From Bacillota bacterium (GTDB lineage: Bacteria; Bacillota; Clostridia; Christensenellales; Pumilibacteraceae), in the NCBI GenBank assembly GCA_009777485.1, contig WRLT01000001.1, positions 372,001 through 436,000 of the forward strand: 64,000 bases of DNA, given 5' to 3'. Of the stretch, positions 50,606 through 60,162 are shown one piece after another. Both the position numbers and the translations under genes were made by a program. Position 1 is the stretch's first letter; each line of letters begins with the position of its first letter. The notes below the pieces were generated by a model that worked only from the letters and a program-made list of their open reading frames with translations, ran no database searches and was not told where the DNA came from.

Positions 50606-52531
50606 TTATAAGAGTTCGTTATAAAACTTTACATACGCCCCCGCAGAATTCTGCCACGAAAAGTCGGTTTCCATACAGCGTTTTACTAATCCGTTCCATT
50701 TTTCGCGGTAATCGGTGTATAAGCCTGCCGCGCGTGCAACCGCGTGCAGCATTTCCGCCGCGTCGTAATGGTCAAACACAAAGCCGTTGCCCTTGTCGCC
50801 CGTGCCACAATCTTGGATAGAATCGTTCAGCCCGCCCGTTGCGCGCACTACGGGAACGGTTCCGTAACGGCAAGCCATCATTTGCGAAAGTCCGCACGGC
50901 TCGGATTTGGAGGGCATTAAGAAAATGTCGGCGGCGGCGTAAATTTTATGCGAAAGGTCTTTGTTAAACGCGATTACGGACGCAACCTTGTTTTCGTACA
51001 TCGTTTGTGTGTAAGTAAAGTAGCCCTCGTAATCGGGGTCGCCCTTGCCCAGTACCACCAGCTGAATGTTTTGCTTTAAAATTTCGTCTAACGCAAAGCG
51101 CACCAAATCTAAGCCCTTGTGCGAAACCAGCCGCGAAATTATGGCGATTAGCGGAACATCGGGGTTTACGGGCAGCGACAGCATTTTTTGCAGCTCGGCC
51201 TTGTTTTTAGCCTTGCCCGCCGTCGGGTTGGACGCACCGTAATTTACAAACAGCGCGGGGTTTTTTTCGGGGTTATACACCGCCGTGTCTACGCCGTTTA
51301 GAATGCCGCGCATTTTAGAACGGTTTTTGCGCACAATGTTTTCTAAGCCGTGCGCGTAAAAGGCGTCTTCTAGCTCGCGCGCGTAGGTGGGGCTTACGGT
51401 GCTTAGCGCGTCCGCATAATCCATTGCGCCTTTAACTAAGTTGATACAGCCACCGTGTTCTAAGGAGAGGTACTCTTTATTGCCGATTCCGAAAACGTCC
51501 TCGATAATGTTTTTGCCGTACTTCCCTTGATATTCTATGTTGTGAACGGTGAAAACGGTATGGATATTTTCGTATCCAGGATAGTACATGTAAAACAGCT
51601 TGTAATAAATCGGCACTAACGCGGTTTGCCAGTCGTGGCAGTGCAGGATATCGGGCTTAAATCCCAATTGAGGGATTAACTCGTTTACGGCGCGGCAGAA
51701 AAACGCGTAACGCTCGCCGTCGTCGTAATAGCCGTATAGGTTATGGCGTTTAAAATAATACTCGTTATCTACAAAATAGTATACGGTGCCCTCGTGGTTA
51801 AGACGGAACAGACCGCAGTATTGATTACGCCACGCAAGCGGTACGTTGATATGGCACATAAATTCTAACTTGTCGCGAAACTCGTCTTCTAGCATTTCGT
51901 AAAGCGGTAAAATTACGGAGGCAGTTATGCCCGAATTTAAGCCGTTTATGGCTTGGGGCAGCGAACCTAATACCTCGCCTAAGCCGCCCGTACCAAAAAA
52001 CGGCGCGCATTCCGAACCGACAAACAGCACGTTTTTTTGTGCAAGGGAAGATTGCGCCGCAGCCTCTGCCTTTTTTTGAGAGGTGGATTTTTTAGGCGCG
52101 CCCGTTTTGACGGGGGCAGCCTTTGTTGCGGTTTTTTTAACCGCGCCCGCAGACGTGTTTTTCTTTGCCGCGCCTACACCCGTTAAGCCCTTAGAGGTGG
52201 TTTTGGTTTTTTCTGCACGCGGCGCGGCGGCAGACTTTTTGTCTGCGCGGCCTCTTAACGGCGCGGCGGCTGTTTTGGCAGAAGGCTTGGCGGAAGGCTT
52301 TGCCGTTGCCGCTTTTTGCTGCGGCACAATGATTACGGGGTCGGGGTTTTCGGATTTGCGTTTATTTTCTGCAATTTTTTCCCGAACCTTTTTGGTAGGG
52401 TCTTCCATCTTTACAGATACCTCCTTTTTGGCTTGCGCCTTTACGCTAACGGCTTTTGGCATTTGCGGACGCAAAGCCACTTCGGTTGTAGTATGCTTTA
52501 CCAAAGCCTTAGTTTTACTTTCTTCACTCAT
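50606..52531 (-). CDS. glgA: Glycogen synthase with long Lys/Ala-rich N-terminal extension
   Basis: 641 residues. GT5 glycogen synthase begins at about residue 165 (NVLFVGSECAPFFGTGGLGE); FTVHNIEYQGKYGK and SRLVSHKGLD are also seen, and KSEPCGLSQMMACRYGT holds the E-x7-E motif. The usual KTGGL reads GTGGL, as the Lys is often replaced in Clostridia. The first ~165 residues are a disordered tail of Lys, Ala, Pro and Thr, with a mixed-charge start. AGGAGG precedes ATG 52531, so the extension is translated. It follows glgD in the operon. Confidence 0.92.
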   Translation of the reverse strand: MSEESKTKALVKHTTTEVALRPQMPKAVSVKAQAKKEVSVKMEDPTKKVREKIAENKRKSENPDPVIIVPQQKAATAKPSAKPSAKTAAAPLRGRADKKSAAAPRAEKTKTTSKGLTGVGAAKKNTSAGAVKKTATKAAPVKTGAPKKSTSQKKAEAAAQSSLAQKNVLFVGSECAPFFGTGGLGEVLGSLPQAINGLNSGITASVILPLYEMLEDEFRDKLEFMCHINVPLAWRNQYCGLFRLNHEGTVYYFVDNEYYFKRHNLYGYYDDGERYAFFCRAVNELIPQLGFKPDILHCHDWQTALVPIYYKLFYMYYPGYENIHTVFTVHNIEYQGKYGKNIIEDVFGIGNKEYLSLEHGGCINLVKGAMDYADALSTVSPTYARELEDAFYAHGLENIVRKNRSKMRGILNGVDTAVYNPEKNPALFVNYGASNPTAGKAKNKAELQKMLSLPVNPDVPLIAIISRLVSHKGLDLVRFALDEILKQNIQLVVLGKGDPDYEGYFTYTQTMYENKVASVIAFNKDLSHKIYAAADIFLMPSKSEPCGLSQMMACRYGTVPVVRATGGLNDSIQDCGTGDKGNGFVFDHYDAAEMLHAVARAAGLYTDYREKWNGLVKRCMETDFSWQNSAGAYVKFYNELL

Positions 52532-52561
52532 ATGTTTTTAAACCTCCTAATGTATCGTGTT

Positions 52562-53668
52562 TTATATCACCGTGTTTTTGGCGATGAAGTACGGGTGCGT
52601 TTCGTGCCCCGACAGGGTGCGTTTTTCTAGTATTACGGCTTGCTTGTCGGCAATTACGCAGTTTAGGCGGCTGAACGCGCCTACGCTGCTATCTTGAAAG
52701 AGGATAGAGTTGGTTACGCTTGCGCCCTTTGCTACGCGCACGCCGCGAAATAAAATAGAGTTTTTAACCTCGCCCTCTATGATACAGCCGTCTGCGATAA
52801 GTGAGTTAGATACGCTGCCGCCCTGCTCTACTTTAAGCGGCGCGGAGTCGCGCACTTTTGTGTAGATGTGCATGCCGTTTTGGAAAAACAGGCTGTCGCG
52901 GTGTTCTTTACTTAACAGCTCCATGCTGACGTTGTAGTAAGACGATATATCGTCTATGTTGGCAAAGTAGCCGTTTAGCGGATAGCCGAAAATGCGGAAC
53001 TCGCCCGTCCGTGTTAGTATGTCTTTGCTAAAGCTTTTAAAACCGCGTGCGGCGGCATTATCGATAATGCTTAATAAAAACTTGCGTCCCGCTACTAAAA
53101 TGTTGGTAAACAAGCTTTGCTCGCCGTACGTTTTTTCGGAATTGATAACCTTAGCTACGCGGCTGTCGGCGTCTAGCTCGAACAGTGTGCGCATTTTGCG
53201 GCCGTCTACCATTTTGGTGCGGTACAGCGCGGTGATGTCGGCGTTTTGACGCACGTGGTATTTTAATACGGGGGTAAAGTCCATGTTGCACACGTTGTCG
53301 CAATCGGACATTACTACAAAATCCTCCTCGCTGCGGCGCAGAAATTGTTCGATGTTGGATATGGCCTCGAAACGGCTTTGGTACAGCATGGTGCCGCTTT
53401 CGCCGTAGGGAGGCAGTAATATCAGCCCGCCGTTTTTGCGGCTTAAATCCCAGTGCCTGCCGCTGCCTACATGGTCCATAAGGCTTTGGTAGTTTTCTTT
53501 GGTGATGATGCCCACTTTGGTAATGCCGCTGTTTACCATGTTAGACAATACAAAATCAATCAGCCGAAATCTGCCGCCGAACGGCACCGACGCTAAGGTT
53601 CGGTTTGCCGTAAGTTCTTTAATTTCTTTTTCGTGAATATTAGAAAATATTACGCCTACCGCTTTCAT
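52562..53668 (-). CDS. glgD: Glucose-1-phosphate adenylyltransferase-like subunit GlgD
   Basis: 368 residues. It shares the fold of GlgC (FGGRFRLIDFVLSNMVNSGI, a left-handed beta-helix end with repeated hexapeptides such as CIIEGEVKNSILFRGV), but the N-terminal GGxGxRL catalytic loop is missing (GVIFSNIHEKEI instead). GlgD is the regulatory, non-catalytic partner of GlgC in Firmicutes. Starts at ATG 53668, overlapping the glgC stop by 1 base. Confidence 0.93.
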   Translation of the reverse strand: MKAVGVIFSNIHEKEIKELTANRTLASVPFGGRFRLIDFVLSNMVNSGITKVGIITKENYQSLMDHVGSGRHWDLSRKNGGLILLPPYGESGTMLYQSRFEAISNIEQFLRRSEEDFVVMSDCDNVCNMDFTPVLKYHVRQNADITALYRTKMVDGRKMRTLFELDADSRVAKVINSEKTYGEQSLFTNILVAGRKFLLSIIDNAAARGFKSFSKDILTRTGEFRIFGYPLNGYFANIDDISSYYNVSMELLSKEHRDSLFFQNGMHIYTKVRDSAPLKVEQGGSVSNSLIADGCIIEGEVKNSILFRGVRVAKGASVTNSILFQDSSVGAFSRLNCVIADKQAVILEKRTLSGHETHPYFIAKNTVI

Positions 53669-54852
53669 TATCTGCCCTCCTCTACGATTTCGCCCGCCGC
53701 AATTAAGCCGCCTTTTTTAACCGTAATGCCGCGCCCGATTAGCGCGATGTTGTCTTTATTAGATTTGGCATCTCCGATTTTTACCTTATCCTCTACGCTG
53801 ACGTATTCGTCTATGATGCCGAACTTTACGCTTACATGGTTGCCTATCCGCGTGCCGCGCATGATAATGCTGTTTTCGATTACCGAACCCTTGCCTACAT
53901 ACACGCCCTCGCTAAGGATAGAATTAACCACTTTGCCGTAAATCTCACAGCCTGCCGTAAGCAGCGAATTTTCTGCGCTGCCGCCGCCGTCGATAAAGCA
54001 AGGCGGCAGCGGGCGGTTGCGCGAATATACCTTAAAGTTGGGGTCGGACAGGTTGACGGGAGGATTTTCGCCCAATAGGTCCATATTAGCCTCCCACAAT
54101 GAGGTAACGGTGCCGACGTCTTTCCAGTAGCCGCTAAACTCGTGCGCGAATAACCGCATGCCGCTTTTTAACATATTGGGGATGATGTTTTTGCCGAAAT
54201 CCTTTGCGGAGGCGGGGTCGCGCTCGTCTGCTTCTAATTCGCGCACTAACACGTCTTTTTTAAAGACGTACACGCCCATACTGGCGTGGTTGCTTTTAGG
54301 CTTTTTGGGCTTTTCTTCGAAGCTTGTAACGCGCTTGTCCGCGTCGTAATCCATAATGCCGAAACGGTTTGCCTCTTCTTTGGGCACATCGATTACGGCA
54401 ATCGTGCAATCGGCGTTGTTGTGCTCGTGCTCGGTAATCATCGCCGAATAATCCATTTTATAAATGTGGTCGCCCGACAAAATAAGCACGTGCTCGGAGT
54501 CGTAGGCGTGCAGAAAATGCAGATTTTGATAAATCGCGTTTGCCGTGCCTTTGTACCACTCGCCGCCCGATTTTGCTTGATAGGGGGGCAGCGTATGTAC
54601 CCCGCCGTAGGTGCGGTCTAAATCCCACGGCTCGCCGGTGCCGATATATTCGTTAAGAATAAGCGGTTGGTACTGCGTGAGTACGCCTACGGTGTCGATG
54701 TTAGAGTAGGTGCAGTTTGACAGCGGAAAGTCGATAATGCGGTACTTAGACCCGAACGACACGGCAGGCTTTGCAACCATACTGGTTAAGGCGTACAGTC
54801 GTGTTCCCTGCCCTCCTGCTAACAGCATTGCGATACAGCGTTTTTTCTTCAT
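53668..54852 (-). CDS. glgC: Glucose-1-phosphate adenylyltransferase GlgC
   Basis: 394 residues. [20 protein letters not shown] (pyrophosphorylase loop), [20 protein letters not shown], the [14 protein letters not shown] metal site and the [12 protein letters not shown] glucose-phosphate site are all present, with a C-terminal beta-helix. Makes ADP-glucose, the committed step of glycogen synthesis. Confidence 0.95.
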   Translation of the reverse strand: MKKKRCIAMLLAGGQGTRLYALTSMVAKPAVSFGSKYRIIDFPLSNCTYSNIDTVGVLTQYQPLILNEYIGTGEPWDLDRTYGGVHTLPPYQAKSGGEWYKGTANAIYQNLHFLHAYDSEHVLILSGDHIYKMDYSAMITEHEHNNADCTIAVIDVPKEEANRFGIMDYDADKRVTSFEEKPKKPKSNHASMGVYVFKKDVLVRELEADERDPASAKDFGKNIIPNMLKSGMRLFAHEFSGYWKDVGTVTSLWEANMDLLGENPPVNLSDPNFKVYSRNRPLPPCFIDGGGSAENSLLTAGCEIYGKVVNSILSEGVYVGKGSVIENSIIMRGTRIGNHVSVKFGIIDEYVSVEDKVKIGDAKSNKDNIALIGRGITVKKGGLIAAGEIVEEGR

Positions 54853-54876
54853 AAAACATAACTCCTTGCGGATTTT

Positions 54877-56991
54877 TTATTTTTTCTTAGCGGCGGATTT
54901 TTTAGCGGCGGAACTTACGGCAGGTTTTTTAGCAGCGGAGTTTTTGGTGCTTGCAGATTTTTTTGCCGTAGTTTTTTTAGCCGCTGCTTTTTTGGCGGCC
55001 TCTGTTTTGGGCTTGGCAATCGGCTTTTTAGTTGCAGGTTTTTTTGGGAGGGCCGTTTTAGGTTTTGCGGCGGACTTTTCTTGAACCGATTGAACCGCTT
55101 TTTTATCCGCTTTTTTATCCACTTTTAATGCGGACTTTTTTTCGGGCTTATCCGAAGCCAGTATCATGTATATGCCCGACAGCGGCGCGATATCCAACGT
55201 AATGCTGTCCGACATGCCGTGGCTTTGAATGTTTTTGGTTTTGTAGGTTTTCTTTTGGGTGTTCCACCCCGAAACGTCGGAATAAAGTACGGTTTCGTAG
55301 CTGCCTGCCGCCGCGCCGAAGGTATAGCCTTTCCATTCGGCGTTGGCAAAGTTTAGTACGCACAGCATACGGTTGCCTGCTAAGTCGGCGCGCTCGTACA
55401 CGACTACGTTTTGCATGTGGTCGTCTACTACGCGCCATGCAAAGCCGTCCCAACCGTCTTCTATTTGCCATAGCGCGGGGGTCGCCTTGTACAGGCTGCT
55501 TAACGTGCGGAAAAATTGTTTTGCGTCTGCGTGCGCGGGATAATCTAATAGCAGCCAGTCTAATTCGCGCGCGTAGTCCCACTCGGAGAACTGCGCAAAT
55601 TCGGTGCCCATCATGGTAAGCTTTTTGCCGGGATGCGAAAACATGTACATCAGGTAGTTGCGCCAGCCAGCGAATTGCTGTGCGTAATCGCCGGGCATTT
55701 TGTTAATCAGCGAACCCTTGCCGTGCACCACCTCGTCGTGCGAAACCGCCAAAACATAGTTTTCTGAAAATGCGTATGTCATAGAAAAGGTTAATTTATC
55801 GTGCGCGCCCGAACGGAAATACGGGTCGGTAGCCGCGTAGGAAAGCGAATCGTTCATCCAACCCATGTTCCATTTAAAATTAAAGCCTAAGCCGCCTGCG
55901 TCTACGGGCTTGGTAACCAGCGGCCATGCGGTGGATTCTTCGGCTATCATCATGGTTTGAGGGAAACGCGCAAAAACTTCGGTGTTAAGCTTTTGTAAAA
56001 AATCGATGGCCTCTATGCTTTCTTTGCCGCCGTAGCGGTTGGGGCGGTATTCGGAACGGTTGTAATCTAGATACAGCATACTGGCAACCGCGTCCACGCG
56101 CAAGCCGTCCGCATGAAATACGTCTAGCCAGTACAGCGCGTTAGAGATTAAAAAGCTGACTACCTCGCCCCGTGTGTAGTCGAAACAGCGCGTACCCCAC
56201 TCGTAATGCTCGCGCTTTAATTCGTCTTCGGGCTCGTACAGCGGGCCGCCGTCAAACTCGTATAAGCCGTTTTCGTCTTTAGGGAAATGTCCCGGCACCC
56301 AGTCTAAAATTACGCCGATGCCGTGCTCGTGCAGCTTGTTGATAAGGTAGGCGAAATCCTCTGGCAATCCGTAGCGTGAGGTGGGGGCGTAATAGCCCGT
56401 TACTTGATAGCCCCAGCTTGCGTCGAAAGGATATTCGGCTACGCCGATAAGCTCTATGTGCGTGTAGCCCATTTCGGTAAGGTACGCGGCAATTTCTTCG
56501 GCAAACAGCCTGTACGAAAAAAAGTTGCCGTCTATGTACTTGCGCCACGAACCGATATGCGCCTCGTAAATGTTTACGGGTTGCGCGTAGGGCGCAGTAT
56601 TTTTCTTGCGCCAGTCTGCGTCTGTCCATGTAAATTGGGTGGAATCGTAAACCTTAGAATTTGTGCCGTCGCGCGTTTCGGTATGCAAGGCGTAAGGGTC
56701 TGACTTAAATAGAACGCGGCCGTCGTGCGTAACGATGCGGTATTTGTAGCCATCGAATTCTTTTACGCCCTTAACGGTGCATTCCCAAATGCCGCCGTCG
56801 TTTTTTAGGGGGTTTGCGTCGGCGTTCCATTTGTTAAAGTCGCCCACCACCGATACGCTTGCCGCGCGCGGTGCCCACACCCTGAAACCCGCGCTTTTGT
56901 CGCCGCGCTTGTAGACGCACCCGAAATAACGGTACGCATCGTACAATTCTCCGCGATAAAACCGCTCTCTTTTTTCGCCGTTAAATTCCAT
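54877..56991 (-). CDS. glgB: 1,4-alpha-glucan branching enzyme with Lys/Ala-rich C-terminal tail
   Basis: 704 residues. N-terminal CBM48 domain (FRVWAPRAASVSVVGDFNKW), GH13 barrel with VILDWVPGHFP, GLRVDAVASMLY (nucleophile Asp), MMIAEESTAWP (Glu) and VLAVSHDEVVHG (Asp), then a C-terminal beta domain. After about residue 615 comes an 85-residue tail of Lys, Ala, Pro and Ser, like the GlgA extension. First gene of the operon, promoter at 57056-57084. AAAGG precedes ATG 56991. Confidence 0.93.
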   Translation of the reverse strand: MEFNGEKRERFYRGELYDAYRYFGCVYKRGDKSAGFRVWAPRAASVSVVGDFNKWNADANPLKNDGGIWECTVKGVKEFDGYKYRIVTHDGRVLFKSDPYALHTETRDGTNSKVYDSTQFTWTDADWRKKNTAPYAQPVNIYEAHIGSWRKYIDGNFFSYRLFAEEIAAYLTEMGYTHIELIGVAEYPFDASWGYQVTGYYAPTSRYGLPEDFAYLINKLHEHGIGVILDWVPGHFPKDENGLYEFDGGPLYEPEDELKREHYEWGTRCFDYTRGEVVSFLISNALYWLDVFHADGLRVDAVASMLYLDYNRSEYRPNRYGGKESIEAIDFLQKLNTEVFARFPQTMMIAEESTAWPLVTKPVDAGGLGFNFKWNMGWMNDSLSYAATDPYFRSGAHDKLTFSMTYAFSENYVLAVSHDEVVHGKGSLINKMPGDYAQQFAGWRNYLMYMFSHPGKKLTMMGTEFAQFSEWDYARELDWLLLDYPAHADAKQFFRTLSSLYKATPALWQIEDGWDGFAWRVVDDHMQNVVVYERADLAGNRMLCVLNFANAEWKGYTFGAAAGSYETVLYSDVSGWNTQKKTYKTKNIQSHGMSDSITLDIAPLSGIYMILASDKPEKKSALKVDKKADKKAVQSVQEKSAAKPKTALPKKPATKKPIAKPKTEAAKKAAAKKTTAKKSASTKNSAAKKPAVSSAAKKSAAKKK

Positions 56992-57055
56992 TCTTACCTT
57001 TCCTTTTCAACTCATGCTTTTATATTTTTATTTAAAATCAGCTATGGTTTATTTA

Positions 57056-57084
57056 AGTATACTACAAATTTATTTATTTTTCAA
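57056..57084 (-). promoter_or_regulatory. glg operon promoter
   Basis: TTGAAA (57084-57079), 17-bp spacer, TATACT (57061-57056) on the minus strand, with a leader of about 60 nt before glgB. Confidence 0.7.
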
Positions 57085-57121
57085 TACAAATTGCTAAAGT
57101 TTTTTGTATTATTTTTACAAG

Positions 57122-57158
57122 AAAAAAACGGCGGGAAACAATTTAGTTCGCGCCGTTT
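57122..57158 (-). terminator. Intrinsic terminator of the NTPase gene
   Basis: AAACGGCG, 17-nt loop, CGCCGTTT, with a T-run on the minus strand. Confidence 0.75.
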
Positions 57159-57181
57159 AATAAAAAATGAAATTTTATTTA

Positions 57182-59533
57182 TTATTTATTAATAGAGAAT
57201 ATATCATAGATAGTAGGGTCTTGCTTTATTTCGGCTATTAGCTCTTCATGATTTGTGCTATAGCCATAACGTCCATTTTTTAATTCTAATGCAGGCTTAA
57301 TACCATTAATGTGCTTTATTAATTTTTTATGTTTGTCTAATGTTTCTGTTTCAAAAAGAATAGCTTGTGGCATTGCAAGTAATTCTAAATAATTTTTGAT
57401 TTCTTCTGCTAAAACATTGTTAATTAACCCGCTTTCTGACGGATACTCCTGCACCATGTAATATCTATATCTGTTTATATAATTAACGCATTCCTCTACT
57501 ACCTTATAGCACTCTTGAATTCTTAAAAACATAGAACAATCCGAAAGCAATGTTTTTTCGTCATTTAATAAGGCTTTATTCTTAACACAATTATTGCATT
57601 TTATGCAACAACTTTTACCTTTATTTATTTTTCCTGAAATAAAGTCCGATAACGCACTCCGCACCTCTTGAATCGGAGTAAGAAATTCATAACTGTCATT
57701 ATTTTTGGTGTTATCGTATAGAAATAATGCCTGATTCTTTGTTTCCTTATCTAATCTTGCATTAAAAAACTCAAATTGCTTTGAAACAAATTTAAAATAA
57801 TTAATTCCTGCATTTGATAACGATATGCGGATTTTTTCTAAATCTTTTTGTTTTTTATTTTTCAATAAATTATATATGCTATCTATTGTAATATCTTTTT
57901 TCAATTTTTTGTAGAACACAAGATAAGACCATTTTTCTCTTGCTTCGCATTTCGCCGCATTGTCTTCACAATATACGCTTAAATTATAAAGCGTTTCTGC
58001 TATTTTTTGATACCGATGCCCTTTCAAAGCACGCCACAATCTCCAAAGCGTTATCCCTTTGCCTTCTTTCTCTTTCTTATAATGATTGTTCCAGTAAATA
58101 TAACTTAATATTAATCTAACTAAACTAAAATCTTCTTTTCCGCTTAATTTGTCTATACCAAAGGCAGGAAAAACCTCTTCTTCAATAAAATAATCAAATA
58201 CATAGTTAAAAAATTGCATTCTCATTCCATTAATTATTGAATCATACATTTGAACATCTTCGTGGGAAGCTTTTGAAAGCCTTTCTCTACCTTTTTCATC
58301 TAAATGTTTATAATATCGAATAATCAGTTTTATTGCCTCTCTAAAATCGTTTCCGAAAAAAGGAAAGAACTTTTCTTTAAAGTACACGCGTACATCGTGT
58401 TTATCAAATTCAGCATTATGATTTGCTAAATATTCTTCTATTAGTGTTGTCGGAACAAATATTTTTATAATATTTTTTACTTCATTATAAAAATCTCCGA
58501 ATATATTCTTTTCGTGCAAAAATGCTAACTTTTTCATAACGGCAGGAATGAATACATTACTATTTCGCAAAAAGAAAGTGTGGGAATTAGGAATTTGTAC
58601 GCTATGCTCGGTTTTTAGCTCGATTCGCGTAGTTACACGTATGTCAAACAAATAAATAAAATCATTTTTAACGTCATTATCTAAATTATTAAAAAGTTCT
58701 TTTATTCTTGCATTTAAATCGCCGAACAATGTCCCTAGTATTTTTAACTTTTCATCAGCATAAACATCTAAATTGTCAAATACGATAATATATTTTTTAT
58801 TATTTTTATATTTTTGCTCACAAATTAATAACAATAAAAATAAAGCAAATACTATAAAATGCCTTTCAATATCGTCAGCTTCTTTGCTTAAATGTTCATA
58901 TATCTTTTTAGGTGTATAGCGGTAGGCTTTAATATTCTTTTCAAAATCTTCTTTTTTCAAAATATTTTCAAGTATGTCTTTAAACTCGCTTTGCATTTCA
59001 GTAGTAAAATATTCGGCATGCTCCGAAACAGGTTTTTTTGATAATGTTTCAATTAAGTTAATATAATCTGCAATCAGCGCGTTATTGCCTTGCAAATGCT
59101 TTGCAAATCTTTTTCTAAATCTTTGCTCTAAATCTTGAATCGGAAAACTATGACTTATTTCTCCTTTATCACAATCTAACACGATTACTTCGTAATTGTA
59201 GTCTTCATTTTCTGAATTTAAATGCAAGGTATGGGCAAAAATGCTTTTTCCGTTTCCTTTATCGCCGGTAATGCACACCATCTTTTCATCATAATTAAAA
59301 AAACCTTTGAGTTTTTTTTCTATCTCTTCGCTGTTTTCATAGGGTATAAGAAAAGATTCCTTAAATATTTCAGAAGTCAGCTTTCCGTCATAATTTTTTT
59401 TATTTGCTAAGCCTGAAAGTAAATAATACTCTGCTTCACTTATAAAATTAACTTTATCTTTATTGTTTAAAGTTTTTAGATAATCTATGAATAATGTTTT
59501 TTCTTCTTCTAGCTGCTTATTACTTTTTGCCAT
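57182..59533 (-). CDS. P-loop NTPase of unknown family (KAP/STAND-like)
   Basis: 783 residues, AT-rich. Walker A MVCITGDKGNGKSIFAHTL (about residues 85-103), Walker B KYIIVFDNLDVYAD (about 245-258). The following RVTTRIEL segment could be sensor 1. An internal hydrophobic IVFALFLLLLICEQ resembles the membrane insert of KAP NTPases. A CIKCNNC cluster lies in the C-terminal third. Overlaps the small membrane protein upstream by 14 bases, so the two form a unit. NTPase plus membrane partner is typical of abortive-infection systems, but no effector domain is recognised. Confidence 0.65.
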   Translation of the reverse strand: MAKSNKQLEEEKTLFIDYLKTLNNKDKVNFISEAEYYLLSGLANKKNYDGKLTSEIFKESFLIPYENSEEIEKKLKGFFNYDEKMVCITGDKGNGKSIFAHTLHLNSENEDYNYEVIVLDCDKGEISHSFPIQDLEQRFRKRFAKHLQGNNALIADYINLIETLSKKPVSEHAEYFTTEMQSEFKDILENILKKEDFEKNIKAYRYTPKKIYEHLSKEADDIERHFIVFALFLLLLICEQKYKNNKKYIIVFDNLDVYADEKLKILGTLFGDLNARIKELFNNLDNDVKNDFIYLFDIRVTTRIELKTEHSVQIPNSHTFFLRNSNVFIPAVMKKLAFLHEKNIFGDFYNEVKNIIKIFVPTTLIEEYLANHNAEFDKHDVRVYFKEKFFPFFGNDFREAIKLIIRYYKHLDEKGRERLSKASHEDVQMYDSIINGMRMQFFNYVFDYFIEEEVFPAFGIDKLSGKEDFSLVRLILSYIYWNNHYKKEKEGKGITLWRLWRALKGHRYQKIAETLYNLSVYCEDNAAKCEAREKWSYLVFYKKLKKDITIDSIYNLLKNKKQKDLEKIRISLSNAGINYFKFVSKQFEFFNARLDKETKNQALFLYDNTKNNDSYEFLTPIQEVRSALSDFISGKINKGKSCCIKCNNCVKNKALLNDEKTLLSDCSMFLRIQECYKVVEECVNYINRYRYYMVQEYPSESGLINNVLAEEIKNYLELLAMPQAILFETETLDKHKKLIKHINGIKPALELKNGRYGYSTNHEELIAEIKQDPTIYDIFSINK

Positions 59534-59951
59534 TTTTTAACTCCTGATTTTCTATGATGTATTTTTTAATATCTCTAATGCTATCTAGGGCTTTTTCTTT
59601 TGCTAGTTCTTTATCAATAGTAAGTTCAATGCTTTTAATGTCGCTAATAAATTTTTCTATCTCAGGTAAAACGTTTTTTAGTTCTAAAAATACTTTTAAT
59701 TCTATGTTATCCTTAGAATTAAATTTCTTTATAAATTTTTCTATATCAAGAACAGGAACAATTTGATTTGACGTAATATCTATCTTTAATTCTTCAATTA
59801 AATATAGCAATTCGTTAATATGTTTTTTATTGTCTTTATAGGTTTCTTTTTTTATCATTGCCGTAATACTAATGTGATAACCCACAAACACGCCGACTAA
59901 CGTTGAAAAAAGACTTACCACTGCATTTATTAAAAATTCATACCATTGCAT
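59520..59951 (-). CDS. Small membrane-anchored coiled-coil protein
   Basis: 143 residues from ATG 59951 (a longer frame from 59981 runs through the promoter). One N-terminal membrane segment (FLINAVVSLFSTLVGVFVGY) followed by ~110 residues of charged helix (ELLYLIEELKIDIT, VLPEIEKFISDIKS), facing the cytosol. No enzyme motif. ATG lies 6 nt after TATACT, so leaderless. Partner of the NTPase. Confidence 0.65.
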   Translation of the reverse strand: MQWYEFLINAVVSLFSTLVGVFVGYHISITAMIKKETYKDNKKHINELLYLIEELKIDITSNQIVPVLDIEKFIKKFNSKDNIELKVFLELKNVLPEIEKFISDIKSIELTIDKELAKEKALDSIRDIKKYIIENQELKNGKK

Positions 59952-59957
59952 GATATT

Positions 59958-59986
59958 AGTATAACATACACACAAAATCAAATCAA
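59958..59986 (-). promoter_or_regulatory. Promoter of the NTPase/membrane protein pair
   Basis: TTGATT (59986-59981), 17-bp spacer, TATACT (59963-59958), 6 nt before ATG 59951. A TGTCGAA heptamer at 60004-60010 lies upstream; chance is likely. Confidence 0.55.
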
Positions 59987-60092
59987 ATACGGTTGTCGAT
60001 ATTTGTCGAAATTTATCTAGGTTTTTAATCGGTATATATAATTTTTTGATAGTTATCGATATATTTCAATATATTATTTAATGCGCTTTTCG

Positions 60093-60121
60093 TTGACGGA
60101 CTTGTCTAATTTTGGTACAAT
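60093..60121 (+). promoter_or_regulatory. glnN promoter
   Basis: TTGACG (60093-60098), 17-bp spacer, TACAAT (60116-60121), ~40-nt leader with AAAGGA before ATG 60163. Confidence 0.75.
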
Positions 60122-60162
60122 GTAAAGAGGGTTTTTAATTAACTTTGTAAAAGGAAAAACTA

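Noticed and set aside
60004-60010. TGTCGAA heptamer as a second Spo0A box
   Set aside because: About eight such heptamers are expected by chance on both strands of the window, and it is too far upstream of the local -35.
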